A DNA stretch of 64,000 nt. It comes from JAODBQ01 sp047602055. GTDB lineage: Bacteria; Actinomycetota; Acidimicrobiia; Acidimicrobiales; Ilumatobacteraceae. Numbering within the stretch: the stretch's first letter is position 1; every line of letters starts with the position of its first letter. The position numbers were made by a program, and so were the translations under genes. Of the stretch, positions 51,152 to 59,198 are shown in pieces. The stretch is from positions 1,736,001-1,800,000 of the forward strand of contig JASGIG010000001.1 in NCBI GenBank assembly GCA_047602055.1. The letters run 5' to 3'. The notes under the pieces are model-generated. The model searched no databases and had not been told where the DNA came from. It was given only the letters and a program-made list of their open reading frames with translations.

Positions 51152-51919
51152 ATGAGCTCCCCTTTCGATCTCACCGGCCACGTCGCGCTCGTCACCGGCG
51201 GCAACAGCGGCATCGGCCTGGGCTTCGCCGACGGCTTGGCGGCCCACGGCGCGACCGTCGTGATCTGGGGGACCAACGCCGACAAGAACCGTGCCGCGGC
51301 CACCGCGCTGCGTGAGCACGGCGGCGAGGTCGTCGAGATGATCTGCGACGTCGGCGACCAGGCCGCGGTCGTGGCGGCCACCGCCGAGGTGGCCGGGCGG
51401 TTCGGGCGGATCGACTCGTGCTTCGTCAACGCCGGCGTGCCCGGGCGGGCGCCGAGCTTCGTCGGGATGACCGACGACGAATGGCACCGGGTGCTGCGCG
51501 TCAACCTCGACGGCGCGTTCTACACGGCGCAGGAGTCCGTCAAGCAGATGGTCGCCCAGGGCACCGGCGGCTCGATCGTGTTCACGTCGTCGGGCTCGGC
51601 GTACTTCGGCCAGCAGCGTGGCCAGCACTACGGGGCGAGCAAGGCCGGGCTGATCTCGATGTCCAAGGCGATCGCCGTCGAGCACGCCCGCCACGGCGTC
51701 CGCTCGAACGCGATCGTCGCCGGCTGGACCGAGAGCGACATGACCTCGCCGGCGCTGCGGACCGATGCGTTCGGCGCCAAGGTCCTGCCGCGCGTGCCGC
51801 TGCGCCGCTGGGGTGAGGGCCGCGACTTCGCCGGCATCGCCGTCTACCTGGCCAGCAACGCCAGCTCGTACCACACCGGCGACGTCATCACCATCGACGG
51901 CGGCTACTACAGCTTCTAG
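51152..51919 (+). CDS. Short-chain dehydrogenase/reductase
   Basis: 255 aa classical SDR: TGGNSGIG coenzyme motif, NAG at VNAGVPG, catalytic Ser in FTSSGSAYF, Tyr and Lys in YGASK, and the C-terminal TGDVITIDGGYYSF. NAD(P)-dependent oxidation of an unknown alcohol. Its TAG stop (51917-51919) straddles the TA target of the IS630 insertion; the sequence after the element also begins TAG, so the stop existed before insertion. Confidence 0.93.
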   Translation: MSSPFDLTGHVALVTGGNSGIGLGFADGLAAHGATVVIWGTNADKNRAAATALREHGGEVVEMICDVGDQAAVVAATAEVAGRFGRIDSCFVNAGVPGRAPSFVGMTDDEWHRVLRVNLDGAFYTAQESVKQMVAQGTGGSIVFTSSGSAYFGQQRGQHYGASKAGLISMSKAIAVEHARHGVRSNAIVAGWTESDMTSPALRTDAFGAKVLPRVPLRRWGEGRDFAGIAVYLASNASSYHTGDVITIDGGYYSF

Positions 51920-51926
51920 TGCCGTG

Positions 51927-52268
51927 TCAGGCAACGTTTGCGCGGTTCACGAGTTCACGTAGTGCTTTGTCGTGGGCGTTGCGGTTGCGCCAGTGGATGT
52001 AGCGGCGGATCATCGTGGCTTGCTCGCGGTGGGAGGCGTGGTCGGTGCCGTCGAGCGCGAAGTAGCGCAGCGCTTGGAACTGGGCCTCGATCCGGTTCAG
52101 CCACGACGAATACGTCGGTGTGTAGGCGAGTTCGACGTTGTTCGCCGCCGCCCACTCGCCGACACGCCCGTCGGTCTTGGTGGACAGGTGCGGGCTGAAG
52201 TTGTCGAGCACGATCGCGATGCGCACCTCGGTGGGGTGCAACGAGCGCAGGTAGCGGGCGAACGCTAA
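51927..52268 (-). pseudogene. IS630 transposase, C-terminal fragment
   Basis: About 113 codons: LAFARYLRSLHPTEVR, the second catalytic Asp in IVLDNFSPH and the Glu in SWLNRIEAQF, all typical of the IS630 DDE domain. Its reading frame joins exactly to the N-terminal fragment (TAF|LAFARYL) when the IS5 element and one TAA copy are removed. Confidence 0.88.
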
Positions 52269-53226
52269 GGACTCGCGGTGGATAGGTGACCATCCACCGG
52301 TCGGCGGGTTGGCTCGGTTTTCATACCGAGTGCGATCCGTCCACGACGACCGGGGAGGTCCTCAACATCATGCGCGCACTCGAACGCGAAGTGGTAGATG
52401 CCGTGTACGCGGCGATCGAACCGCTGCTGCCGGAGCCGCCCGAGCATCCGCTTGGCTGCCATCGGCCACGTGTGCCGAACCGGTTGTGTTTCTGGGGGAT
52501 CCTGCTGCGACTGGTGACCGGAGCAGCATGGGTCGACATCGAAGCAATCCTTGAGCACCGCGTCTCGGACACGACCTTGCGAGCCCGTCGCGACGAATGG
52601 ATCGCAGCTGGCGTGTTCGACCGGCTCCGCGCTGAAGCGCTCGCCGCCTATGACCGCATGATCGGCTTGGACCTGTCCAACGTCGCCGTCGACGGGTCGC
52701 TCCACAAGGCCCCCTACGGTGGCGAAAGCACTGGCCCTAACCCCTGTGACCGGGGCAAATGCGGCTGGAAGTGGTCCACCGCGGTCGACGGTCACGGAGT
52801 CCCGATCGGCTGGACGATCGACGGCGCGAACCGCAACGACGTGCGCATGCTGATCGGCACACTCAACGAAGTCGCCGCCAACGGCCTCCTCGTCGACATT
52901 GACACCTTGCACCTCGATCGCGGCTACGACTACCCGATCGTGCGGGAACGACTCGCCGCGCTCGGCCTGACCGAACTCGACGTTCAACGCCGCGGGACCA
53001 AACCCCCGAAAGGAGCGCCGCACCGGCTCACGCTCGGCCTGCGCTGGATCGTCGAAGCCACCAACAGCTGGTGGTCGAACTACGGCCAACTGCGACGCTC
53101 CACCGACCAGCGACACCATCACCGCAACGCCGCACTCAGCCTCGCCACCGTCATCTTGATCACCGGCAAACTGCTCACCTACCGCGACCACTTCTGCCGC
53201 TGACAACCACCTATCCGCGCAAGCCC
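52269..53226 (+). mobile_element. IS5-family insertion sequence, 958 bp, nested
   Basis: Flanked by TAA direct repeats (52266-52268 and 53227-53229), a TNA duplication as in the IS427 group. Imperfect terminal inverted repeats share GG-CT-GCG-GGATAGGTG. One intact transposase gene. Confidence 0.88.
52370..53203 (+). CDS. IS5-family transposase
   Basis: 277 aa from ATG 52370, with GGGGAGG about 11 nt upstream; a GTG at 52286 would add 28 residues that look non-coding. DDE residues: Asp in VAVDGSLHK, Asp in LHLDRGYDY, Glu in IVEATNSWWSNYGQLRR. The N-terminal region WGILLRLVTGAAWVDI matches the DUF4096-like domain of this family. Intact and possibly active. Confidence 0.9.
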   Translation: MRALEREVVDAVYAAIEPLLPEPPEHPLGCHRPRVPNRLCFWGILLRLVTGAAWVDIEAILEHRVSDTTLRARRDEWIAAGVFDRLRAEALAAYDRMIGLDLSNVAVDGSLHKAPYGGESTGPNPCDRGKCGWKWSTAVDGHGVPIGWTIDGANRNDVRMLIGTLNEVAANGLLVDIDTLHLDRGYDYPIVRERLAALGLTELDVQRRGTKPPKGAPHRLTLGLRWIVEATNSWWSNYGQLRRSTDQRHHHRNAALSLATVILITGKLLTYRDHFCR

Positions 53227-53229
53227 TAA

Positions 53230-54021
53230 GAACGCGGTGCGGTCCTTGCGCTTGACGACGTGCCCGTAGAGGCGATCGGTCGATAGGTCGTAGCCGGCCA
53301 TCAGGTGTCGCACTCCGTGGGGGCGGGTGTAGGTCGCTCGCCGACGCCGCCGGCGTGGGGATGCGTTGTCGCCTTTGCCGGCTGCGACCTGGGCCCATTG
53401 CTTTCCGGGGTGGGGTTGCAGGTTGAGCGGCCCGAACTCGTCCATGCAGAAGATCACCGTCGGATCGTGCTTGCCCGGCACGGCTGTGCCGTCAGCGAAC
53501 GCGTACAGCTCAAGGATCCGGTTCTTCTTGACCTCGAAGTCGGGATCGTTGGACTGCTTGAAGGTCTTGATCACTTGAAACGACACGCCCTCCTCGCGGA
53601 GCAGCGCCCGCAGGCCTTCATGGCTGATGTCGTCGACCACCCCCTCAGCGACCAAGAACTCCGCCAGCTTGGACAGACTCCAGGTCGAGAACGGCAGCCG
53701 GTGATCGGCCGGGCGCGACAGGGCGATCTTCTTGATCTGCTGGCGTTGCGGCAGCGTGAACTTCGGTGGGCGACCACCCGCGTACTTCGGAGCGAGCGAA
53801 TCGAACCCGTCGGCGTTGAAGTTGTGGATCACCTCACGCACCCGGTCCTCCGAGGTGAACGCGATCTTCGCGATCGCCGGGACATCCATCGCTTGCGCGG
53901 ACCACAACACGATCTGCGCCCGACGCCACCGCACCACCGACCCCGAACCCCGACGCACGATCCCGAGAAGCTTCTGCCCCTCCACCGGCGCAAGGTCACG
54001 CACCCGCACACGTTCAGCCAT
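53230..54021 (-). pseudogene. IS630 transposase, N-terminal fragment
   Basis: 264 codons from ATG 54021: helix-turn-helix region (VRWRRAQIVLWSAQAMDVPAI; VREVIHNFNADG), a winged second domain, and the first catalytic Asp in FCMDEFGPL. It is cut after DRTAFL by the IS5 element; the open frame continues about 17 codons into that element. Together with the C-terminal part the intact transposase would be about 377 residues. Confidence 0.9.
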
Positions 54022-54255
54022 CCACGAAGTCTGCGTGACCCCAACCTTCAAGTGGTGGACACGACCCCAGCAACGTTGCCGGTCACGGCACTAGTCAGGA
54101 GCCTGCGGGCAGACGGACCCAGGTCTGACGGGCCTGGCTCCGGACCACGGTACGGGGCGTACCTTGCCGGCCGCGGCCGCGTTGTGCCCGGCTTGTATCG
54201 CCGCTGCCCGTGCATCGGCCCGGCCAGAGTCCGTCGGCTGACGCCGCCCGGGATC

Positions 54256-54299
54256 TGTGTCAGCACACAGACGTACACGTCCGCTTGTGCGCTGTCACA
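54256..54299. repeat. Hairpin with CACGT-containing loop
   Basis: Arms TGTGTCAGCACACA and TTGTGCGCTGTCACA (two mismatches) with a loop containing ACACGT. Same layout as the repeats at 27955 and 28641, including CCGCTTGTG at the right-arm side, but the arms have diverged. Otherwise 54094-54347 shows nothing clear. Confidence 0.65.
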
Positions 54300-54347
54300 A
54301 AGCCCGAGTCAGCAGTGTCAGCGGGGCGACCGCGTCGCGCCGGCGGG

Positions 54348-55916
54348 TCAGCGGGAGACGGCTGAGGCCGAGCCGCCGAACTTGGCGCGCAGCTCGGTCT
54401 TGAGGACCTTGCCGGTGGCGTTGCGCGGCAGCTCGTCGACGACCTCGACGCGGGTCGGGCACTTGAAGTGGGCGAGGCGCTCGCGGGTCCAGGCGATCAG
54501 GTCGGCGGGGGCCAGCTGGTCGTCGAGGGCGACGGCGGCGACGACCGTCTCGCCCCAGCGGGCGTCGGGGACGCCGAAGATGGCGACCTCGCGCACGGCC
54601 GGGTGGCGGACGATCACCTGCTCGACCTCGACGGGGTAGACGTTCTCGCCACCGGTGATGACCATGTCCTTCTTGCGGTCGACGAGGGTCATGTAGCCCT
54701 CGTCGTCGACCCGCCCGAGATCACCGCTGTGGAACCAGTCGCCGCGCCACGCCTCCGCCGACGCCTCGGGCAGCATCCAGTAGCCGGGGATGATGTTGTC
54801 GCCCTGCATGACCAGCTCGCCGACCTCGCCGACAGGCACCTCGTGGTCCTCCTCGTCGACGAACCGGCAGCGCACGCCGGGGATCGGCTGGCCGATCGAG
54901 CCGAGCTTGGTGCGGATGTGGTCCGGGTCGAGGATCGACACCGACGGCGCGGTCTCGGTCATCCCGAAGCCCTCCTGGAACATCACGCCGCGGTCGTTGA
55001 AGAACTCGATGACCGGCAGCGGTGTCGGCGCGCCGCCTGACAGGCACAGCTCCAGCGCCGACAGGTCGTAGCCGTCGAAGTCCGGGAGGCGGGTGATCGC
55101 CGCCCACATCGCCGGGACGAGGAACTGAACGGTGGCGCGGTGCTGGGCCATCAGCTGGGTGAACCCGGCAGGGTCGAACGCCGGCACGATCACGTTCTTC
55201 GCGCCGACGTAGACGAACGGCAGCGAGTGCACGCCCAAGCCGCCGATGTGGAACATCGGCGCAGCGGTGATCGTCACGTCGTCGGGCCGCGGCGCCCGCG
55301 GCGCGAGCATCGCGTGGCGGGCGTTGGCGATGGCGTTGCCGTGCGTGAGCATCGCCCCCTTGGGACGCCCGGTGGTGCCCGACGTGTACATGATCCCGTG
55401 GACGTCACGGGGGTCGACGGTCATCGCCACGGCATCGCTCGACGCAGCCGCGGTCACCTCGGCGTAGTCGAGCTCGCCGGGCGCGGTCTCCGGACCGGCG
55501 TCGCCGGGCCAGCCGGCGGGCGTGTCGATCAGCAGCCGCACCCGGACCCGCGACGAGGCGTCGAGGCCGGCGCGGGCGAGCGGCGCCAGCGCCCGGTGGT
55601 AGGCGAGGACGTCGCAGCCGGCGTCGTCGAGGATGTAGCCGACCTCGGCGCCGCCGAGGCGGAAGTTGATCGGCACGGCGATCGCCCCGAGCTTCGCCGT
55701 CGCGAAGACCAGCTCCATGAACTCGACGGAGTTCAGCATCAGCATCCCGACGCGGTCGCCGCGGCGGACGCCGAGCGTGAGCAGGGCGCGGGCCACCTGG
55801 TTGGTGCGCGCCTCGAGGTCGGCGTACGTCAGCTCGCGCTCGCCGGCGACCAGCGCGGTCCGCCCCGGCTGCAGCTCGGCGCGCACCGTGACCCAGCTCC
55901 CGATTCCCTGATCCAC
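54348..55916 (-). CDS. Acyl-CoA synthetase (AMP-forming)
   Basis: 522 aa. AMP-binding signature YTSGTTGRPKGAML, then FGMTETAP, the SGDLGRVDDEGYMTLVDRKKDMV hinge and the catalytic Lys in RNATGKVLKTEL. Long- or medium-chain fatty acid-type ligase; substrate unknown. GTG 55916 is chosen because GGGGAGG sits 6 nt upstream. It is divergent from a TPP-dependent enzyme across 293 bp containing two perfect palindromes. Confidence 0.93.
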   Translation of the reverse strand: MDQGIGSWVTVRAELQPGRTALVAGERELTYADLEARTNQVARALLTLGVRRGDRVGMLMLNSVEFMELVFATAKLGAIAVPINFRLGGAEVGYILDDAGCDVLAYHRALAPLARAGLDASSRVRVRLLIDTPAGWPGDAGPETAPGELDYAEVTAAASSDAVAMTVDPRDVHGIMYTSGTTGRPKGAMLTHGNAIANARHAMLAPRAPRPDDVTITAAPMFHIGGLGVHSLPFVYVGAKNVIVPAFDPAGFTQLMAQHRATVQFLVPAMWAAITRLPDFDGYDLSALELCLSGGAPTPLPVIEFFNDRGVMFQEGFGMTETAPSVSILDPDHIRTKLGSIGQPIPGVRCRFVDEEDHEVPVGEVGELVMQGDNIIPGYWMLPEASAEAWRGDWFHSGDLGRVDDEGYMTLVDRKKDMVITGGENVYPVEVEQVIVRHPAVREVAIFGVPDARWGETVVAAVALDDQLAPADLIAWTRERLAHFKCPTRVEVVDELPRNATGKVLKTELRAKFGGSASAVSR

Positions 55917-55998
55917 TCCGACCTCCCCGGTTCGACCCCTCGCGGCCATTGACCGTACCGGGTGGGCGATGGGCCGGGCGGAACCTCGACATCGGCAG

Positions 55999-56010
55999 CG
56001 GACATGTCCG
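55999..56010. promoter_or_regulatory. 12-bp perfect palindrome
   Basis: CGGACATGTCCG in the divergent intergenic region; possible operator. Confidence 0.35.
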
Positions 56011-56030
56011 AACCCGGGGATCGGCACGGA

Positions 56031-56046
56031 TGGGTCGATCGACCCA
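56031..56046. promoter_or_regulatory. 16-bp perfect palindrome
   Basis: TGGGTCGATCGACCCA in the 293-bp region between the acyl-CoA synthetase and the TPP enzyme. Size and symmetry fit an operator of a TetR-type regulator; no regulator gene is adjacent. Confidence 0.45.
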
Positions 56047-56209
56047 GGGACAGGTGGCGCCGCCGGTGCGATGATGTCCGGGACGGGATCGGCCGGGTGC
56101 GCTGGCCGATGAGCGGGCGCTTCGTCCCGGCACGACGTGCCGGGACGACCGTCGAAGGGGCTCTCCGCCGACCGGCCTCGCACCCAACGTCGCGTGCGAG
56201 GCTGGTCGG

Positions 56210-57883
56210 ATGGGGAACAGCAACGGCAGTCCCGGTGGCACGGCCGGCGGCCGGACCGGCGACACGGTCCGCATCGAGGGGCATCCCGGTGAGCAGGCCG
56301 TGGCGGCGATGCTCGCCTTCGGCACCGACACGATGTTCACGCTCAACGGCGGGCACATCTGGCCGCTCTACGACGGCGCCCGCAACCAGGGGATGCGGGT
56401 GGTCGACACCCGCCACGAGCAGACGGCGACGTTCGCCGCCGAGGCCTACGCCAAGCTCACCCGCAAGCCCGGCCTCGCCGCGCTGACCGCCGGGCCGGGG
56501 ATCACCAACGGCGTCTCGGCGATCACCAGCGCATGGTTCAACGGCACACCGCTCGTCGTGCTCGGCGGCCGTGCACCCGAGGCCCGCTGGGGTTCCGGCT
56601 CGTTGCAGGAGATGGATCACGTGCCGGTCGTGGCGTCGATCACCAAGACGGCCGGGACGGTGAAGGACCCGACGCAGGCGGCGGCCGCCGTCCACGCCGC
56701 GGCGACCACCGCGCTCACCCCGCACCGCGGGCCGACGTTCCTCGACGTCCCGATGGACGTGTTCTTCGCCCCGTCGGCCGGCTCGATGCCGCGCACCGAC
56801 CCGGCGGCGCGACTCGGCGCTGCACCGGATCCGGATGCGATCGCCACCCTCGTCAAGCTGATCGGCGACGCCGAGCGGCCGGCGTTCATCGTCGGCAGCG
56901 ACGTCTACTGGGACGGCGCGTGGGAGGAGCTGCGCGCCGCGGTCGAGCACCTGCGCGTGCCGTGCTTCTTCAACGGCCTCGGCCGCGGCACGCTCCCCGC
57001 CGACCACGAGCTGGCGTTCCTGCGGACCCGCGGCCTGCTCAAGGCCCGCGCCGACCTCGTCGTCGTGGTCGGCACGCCGCTCGACTTCCGACTCGGCTTC
57101 GGGAGCTTCGGCGATGCCCAGGTGGCTCACGTCGTCGACAGCGAGGGCCAGCGCGCCCACCACGTCGACGTGCCGACCGTCACCGGCGACATCCAGGCGA
57201 CGCTGCGCGCCCTGGCCGACGCCACGCCCGGCCGGGATCACGCCGACTGGATCGCCGAGCTGACCGCCGCCGAGGCGACGGGCCGGGCGAGCGACGCGGC
57301 GCTGCTCGACGCCGCCGACGCGCCGATCCGCCCGAGCCGGATCTACGGCGAGCTCGGCCGGCGCCTGGCCCGAGACGCCGTCGTGATCTGCGACGGTGGC
57401 GACTTCGCCTCGTACGCCGGCAAGTTCGTCGAGGTCTTCCAGCCCGGGTGCTGGCTGGACACCGGCCCGTACGGCTGCCTCGGCAACGGGCCGGGCTATG
57501 CGATCGCGGCGCGCACCGTCCGCCCGGACGCGCAGATCGTCCTGCTGCTCGGCGACGGCGCCGCCGGGTTCAGCCTGATGGACGCCGACACGATGGTCCG
57601 CCACGGCCTGCCGGTGGTGATGGTCGTCGGCAACAACGGGATGTGGGGCCTGGAGAAGCACCCGATGCAGGCCGTGTACGGCTGGGACCTGGCCTGCGAC
57701 CTGCAGCCGGCGTGCCGCTACGACGACGTGGTGCGCGCCCTCGGCGGCGCCGGCGAGACCGTCACCGATCCCGCCGGGATCGGCCCGGCGCTCGACCGGG
57801 CGTTCGCTGCCGGCGTCCCCTACCTCGTCAACGTGATGACCGAGCCGAGCGACGTCTACCCGAGGTCTTCCAACCTTGGCTGA
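56210..57883 (+). CDS. Thiamine-pyrophosphate-dependent enzyme, acetolactate-synthase-like
   Basis: 557 aa with the three-domain layout of ALS, oxalyl-CoA decarboxylase and related enzymes. The catalytic Glu for TPP activation is in DTRHEQTATFAAEAYA; ALTAGPGITNGVSAI follows; the TPP/Mg site is GDGAAGF...NN near residues 447-475. It differs from biosynthetic ALS in lacking an adjacent small subunit. With the facing acyl-CoA synthetase an acyl- or oxalyl-CoA substrate is possible but unproven. Confidence 0.88.
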   Translation: MGNSNGSPGGTAGGRTGDTVRIEGHPGEQAVAAMLAFGTDTMFTLNGGHIWPLYDGARNQGMRVVDTRHEQTATFAAEAYAKLTRKPGLAALTAGPGITNGVSAITSAWFNGTPLVVLGGRAPEARWGSGSLQEMDHVPVVASITKTAGTVKDPTQAAAAVHAAATTALTPHRGPTFLDVPMDVFFAPSAGSMPRTDPAARLGAAPDPDAIATLVKLIGDAERPAFIVGSDVYWDGAWEELRAAVEHLRVPCFFNGLGRGTLPADHELAFLRTRGLLKARADLVVVVGTPLDFRLGFGSFGDAQVAHVVDSEGQRAHHVDVPTVTGDIQATLRALADATPGRDHADWIAELTAAEATGRASDAALLDAADAPIRPSRIYGELGRRLARDAVVICDGGDFASYAGKFVEVFQPGCWLDTGPYGCLGNGPGYAIAARTVRPDAQIVLLLGDGAAGFSLMDADTMVRHGLPVVMVVGNNGMWGLEKHPMQAVYGWDLACDLQPACRYDDVVRALGGAGETVTDPAGIGPALDRAFAAGVPYLVNVMTEPSDVYPRSSNLG

Positions 57884-58121
57884 TCGTGCTCCGGTCGCGG
57901 CAAAGCCGCTCCCTGCGCCTGCCGTGCTCGCCGCCTCCGCTTCGCTTTGGCGCTCGCCGTCTTGGCCCAGCGGTGAGTCGGCCTCGCATGGCGCCGCTGT
58001 CGCTGTGCCGGTTCGCGCCCCGGTCGGGGTCGCGTCCTGCGCTTGAGCGACGGCCTCGCGTCAGGGTTCGCGATTCTGGCGCCAAGATCGCGTTCAGGCG
58101 GGTGACCTTGGCCGGGTCGTC

Positions 58122-58886
58122 GTGTTGCGTACCGACATGGTCGGTCGACGCGACGACGGTGGATCGGTGGCCTTCGCCTGCCTGATGACGGGCTCGTCGG
58201 TGGGGCTGGCGGCGGTGCTGACGCCGCTGCGGCACACGCTCGGCGAGCCGAACATCGCTCTGCTGCTCGCCGCGCTGGTCGGGCTCGCCGGGATCGTCGG
58301 CGGCCGGTTGGCCGGCGGGCTCGCCGGCGTCGTCGCCGCGCTGAGCTTCAACTTCTTCCACGCCCCGCCGTACCTGACGCTGCGCGTCTCCGACGTCCAC
58401 GACGTGCTGACGATCGTGCTCATCGCCCTGCTCGGCGCCGGCGCCGGCCAGCTCGGCGCGGCCCGAGCCCGCCGGCGCGACGAGCAGCACGAGCACCTCG
58501 ACGCCCTCCACGGCCTGGAGGCGGTGACCGCCCTCGTCGCGGCCGGCGTGGAACCCGGTGACGTGCTCGCCGCGGTCGCCGGCGAGCTCGGCCGGCTGGA
58601 GGGCGTCGCGTCGGTGACGTTCGAGCCGGTCGCCGGTGGTGACCGCGCGCTGCTGCGTCGCGACGGCCACGTCGAGACGTCGGCGCTGACCCACGCCGGC
58701 CGTGGCTTCGCGCTCCCGCCCGGCGGCGTGCGCGTCCCGGTCGGTGTCGACGGCGCGCCGCTCGGTCAGCTGGCGATCACCGGCACCAGCGCGGCCGTGA
58801 CGCTGGAGCAGCGGCGGGTGATGGTGGCGATGGCCGACGAGCTGGCGGTCGCCTGGCGCAGCCGCAGCACCGATCGCATCGCGTGA
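58122..58886 (+). CDS. DUF4118/KdpD-like sensor membrane protein with GAF-like domain
   Basis: 254 aa from GTG 58122 (ATG 58137 possible). Four hydrophobic helices (ACLMTGSSVGLAAVL onward) including SFNFFHAPPYLTL, the signature of the KdpD N-terminal membrane domain DUF4118, followed by a GAF-like region (VASVTFEPVAGG to the end). It lacks a kinase domain. Located at the head of the kdp operon, it may carry the sensor part normally found inside KdpD. The preceding gap 57884-58121 shows no gene. Confidence 0.75.
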   Translation: MLRTDMVGRRDDGGSVAFACLMTGSSVGLAAVLTPLRHTLGEPNIALLLAALVGLAGIVGGRLAGGLAGVVAALSFNFFHAPPYLTLRVSDVHDVLTIVLIALLGAGAGQLGAARARRRDEQHEHLDALHGLEAVTALVAAGVEPGDVLAAVAGELGRLEGVASVTFEPVAGGDRALLRRDGHVETSALTHAGRGFALPPGGVRVPVGVDGAPLGQLAITGTSAAVTLEQRRVMVAMADELAVAWRSRSTDRIA

Positions 58887-58959
58887 AGATCGTCGTCGGC
58901 CGCGCTAAGAGCGCGACGAGACGGTTCGGCACTCGCCCGTGCCGCCGTACAACGGCCGC

Positions 58960-59112
58960 GTGGCCGATCTGCTGTTCATCCTGATCACGTTGTCGTTCGT
59001 CGCGGTGTGCGTGGCCTACGTCTCCTGGTGCGACCGGATCATCGGCCCCGACGTCTGGACCGCCGAGGCACCCGCCGATGCCGAGCCCGAGCGCGAGGAG
59101 GTGGCGGCGTGA
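58960..59112 (+). CDS. Small membrane protein upstream of kdpF
   Basis: 50 aa from GTG 58960. One hydrophobic helix (LLFILITLSFVAVCVAYVSW) then an acidic tail (EAPADAEPEREE). Overlaps kdpF by GTGA. Similar tiny ORFs precede kdpF in several actinobacteria; function unknown. Confidence 0.7.
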   Translation: MADLLFILITLSFVAVCVAYVSWCDRIIGPDVWTAEAPADAEPEREEVAA

Positions 59113-59198
59113 GCGCCGACAACGCCGTCGGGTTGGCGCTCGCCGTGCTCGCCGTCGTCTACCTGCTCATGGTCCTGGTCTTCCCGGAGCGCTTCTGA
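59109..59198 (+). CDS. kdpF: Potassium-transporting ATPase subunit KdpF
   Basis: 29 aa, a single helix (LALAVLAVVYLLMVLVF). Stabilises the KdpABC complex. GTG start overlaps the small upstream gene, and the stop overlaps the kdpA ATG. Confidence 0.85.
   Translation: MSADNAVGLALAVLAVVYLLMVLVFPERF

Larger units (their letters stand above)
51919..54091. mobile_element. IS630-family element, interrupted by an IS5-family element
   Basis: Terminal inverted repeats: left GTGCCGTGTCAGGCAACGTT, right (reverse complement) GTGCCGTGACCGGCAACGTT, differing at three positions and flanked by TA at 51917-51918 and 54092-54093, the fixed target of IS630/Tc1. Without the inner IS it is about 1.2 kb. Its single transposase gene is split, so this copy is dead unless supplied in trans. 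Confidence 0.9.
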
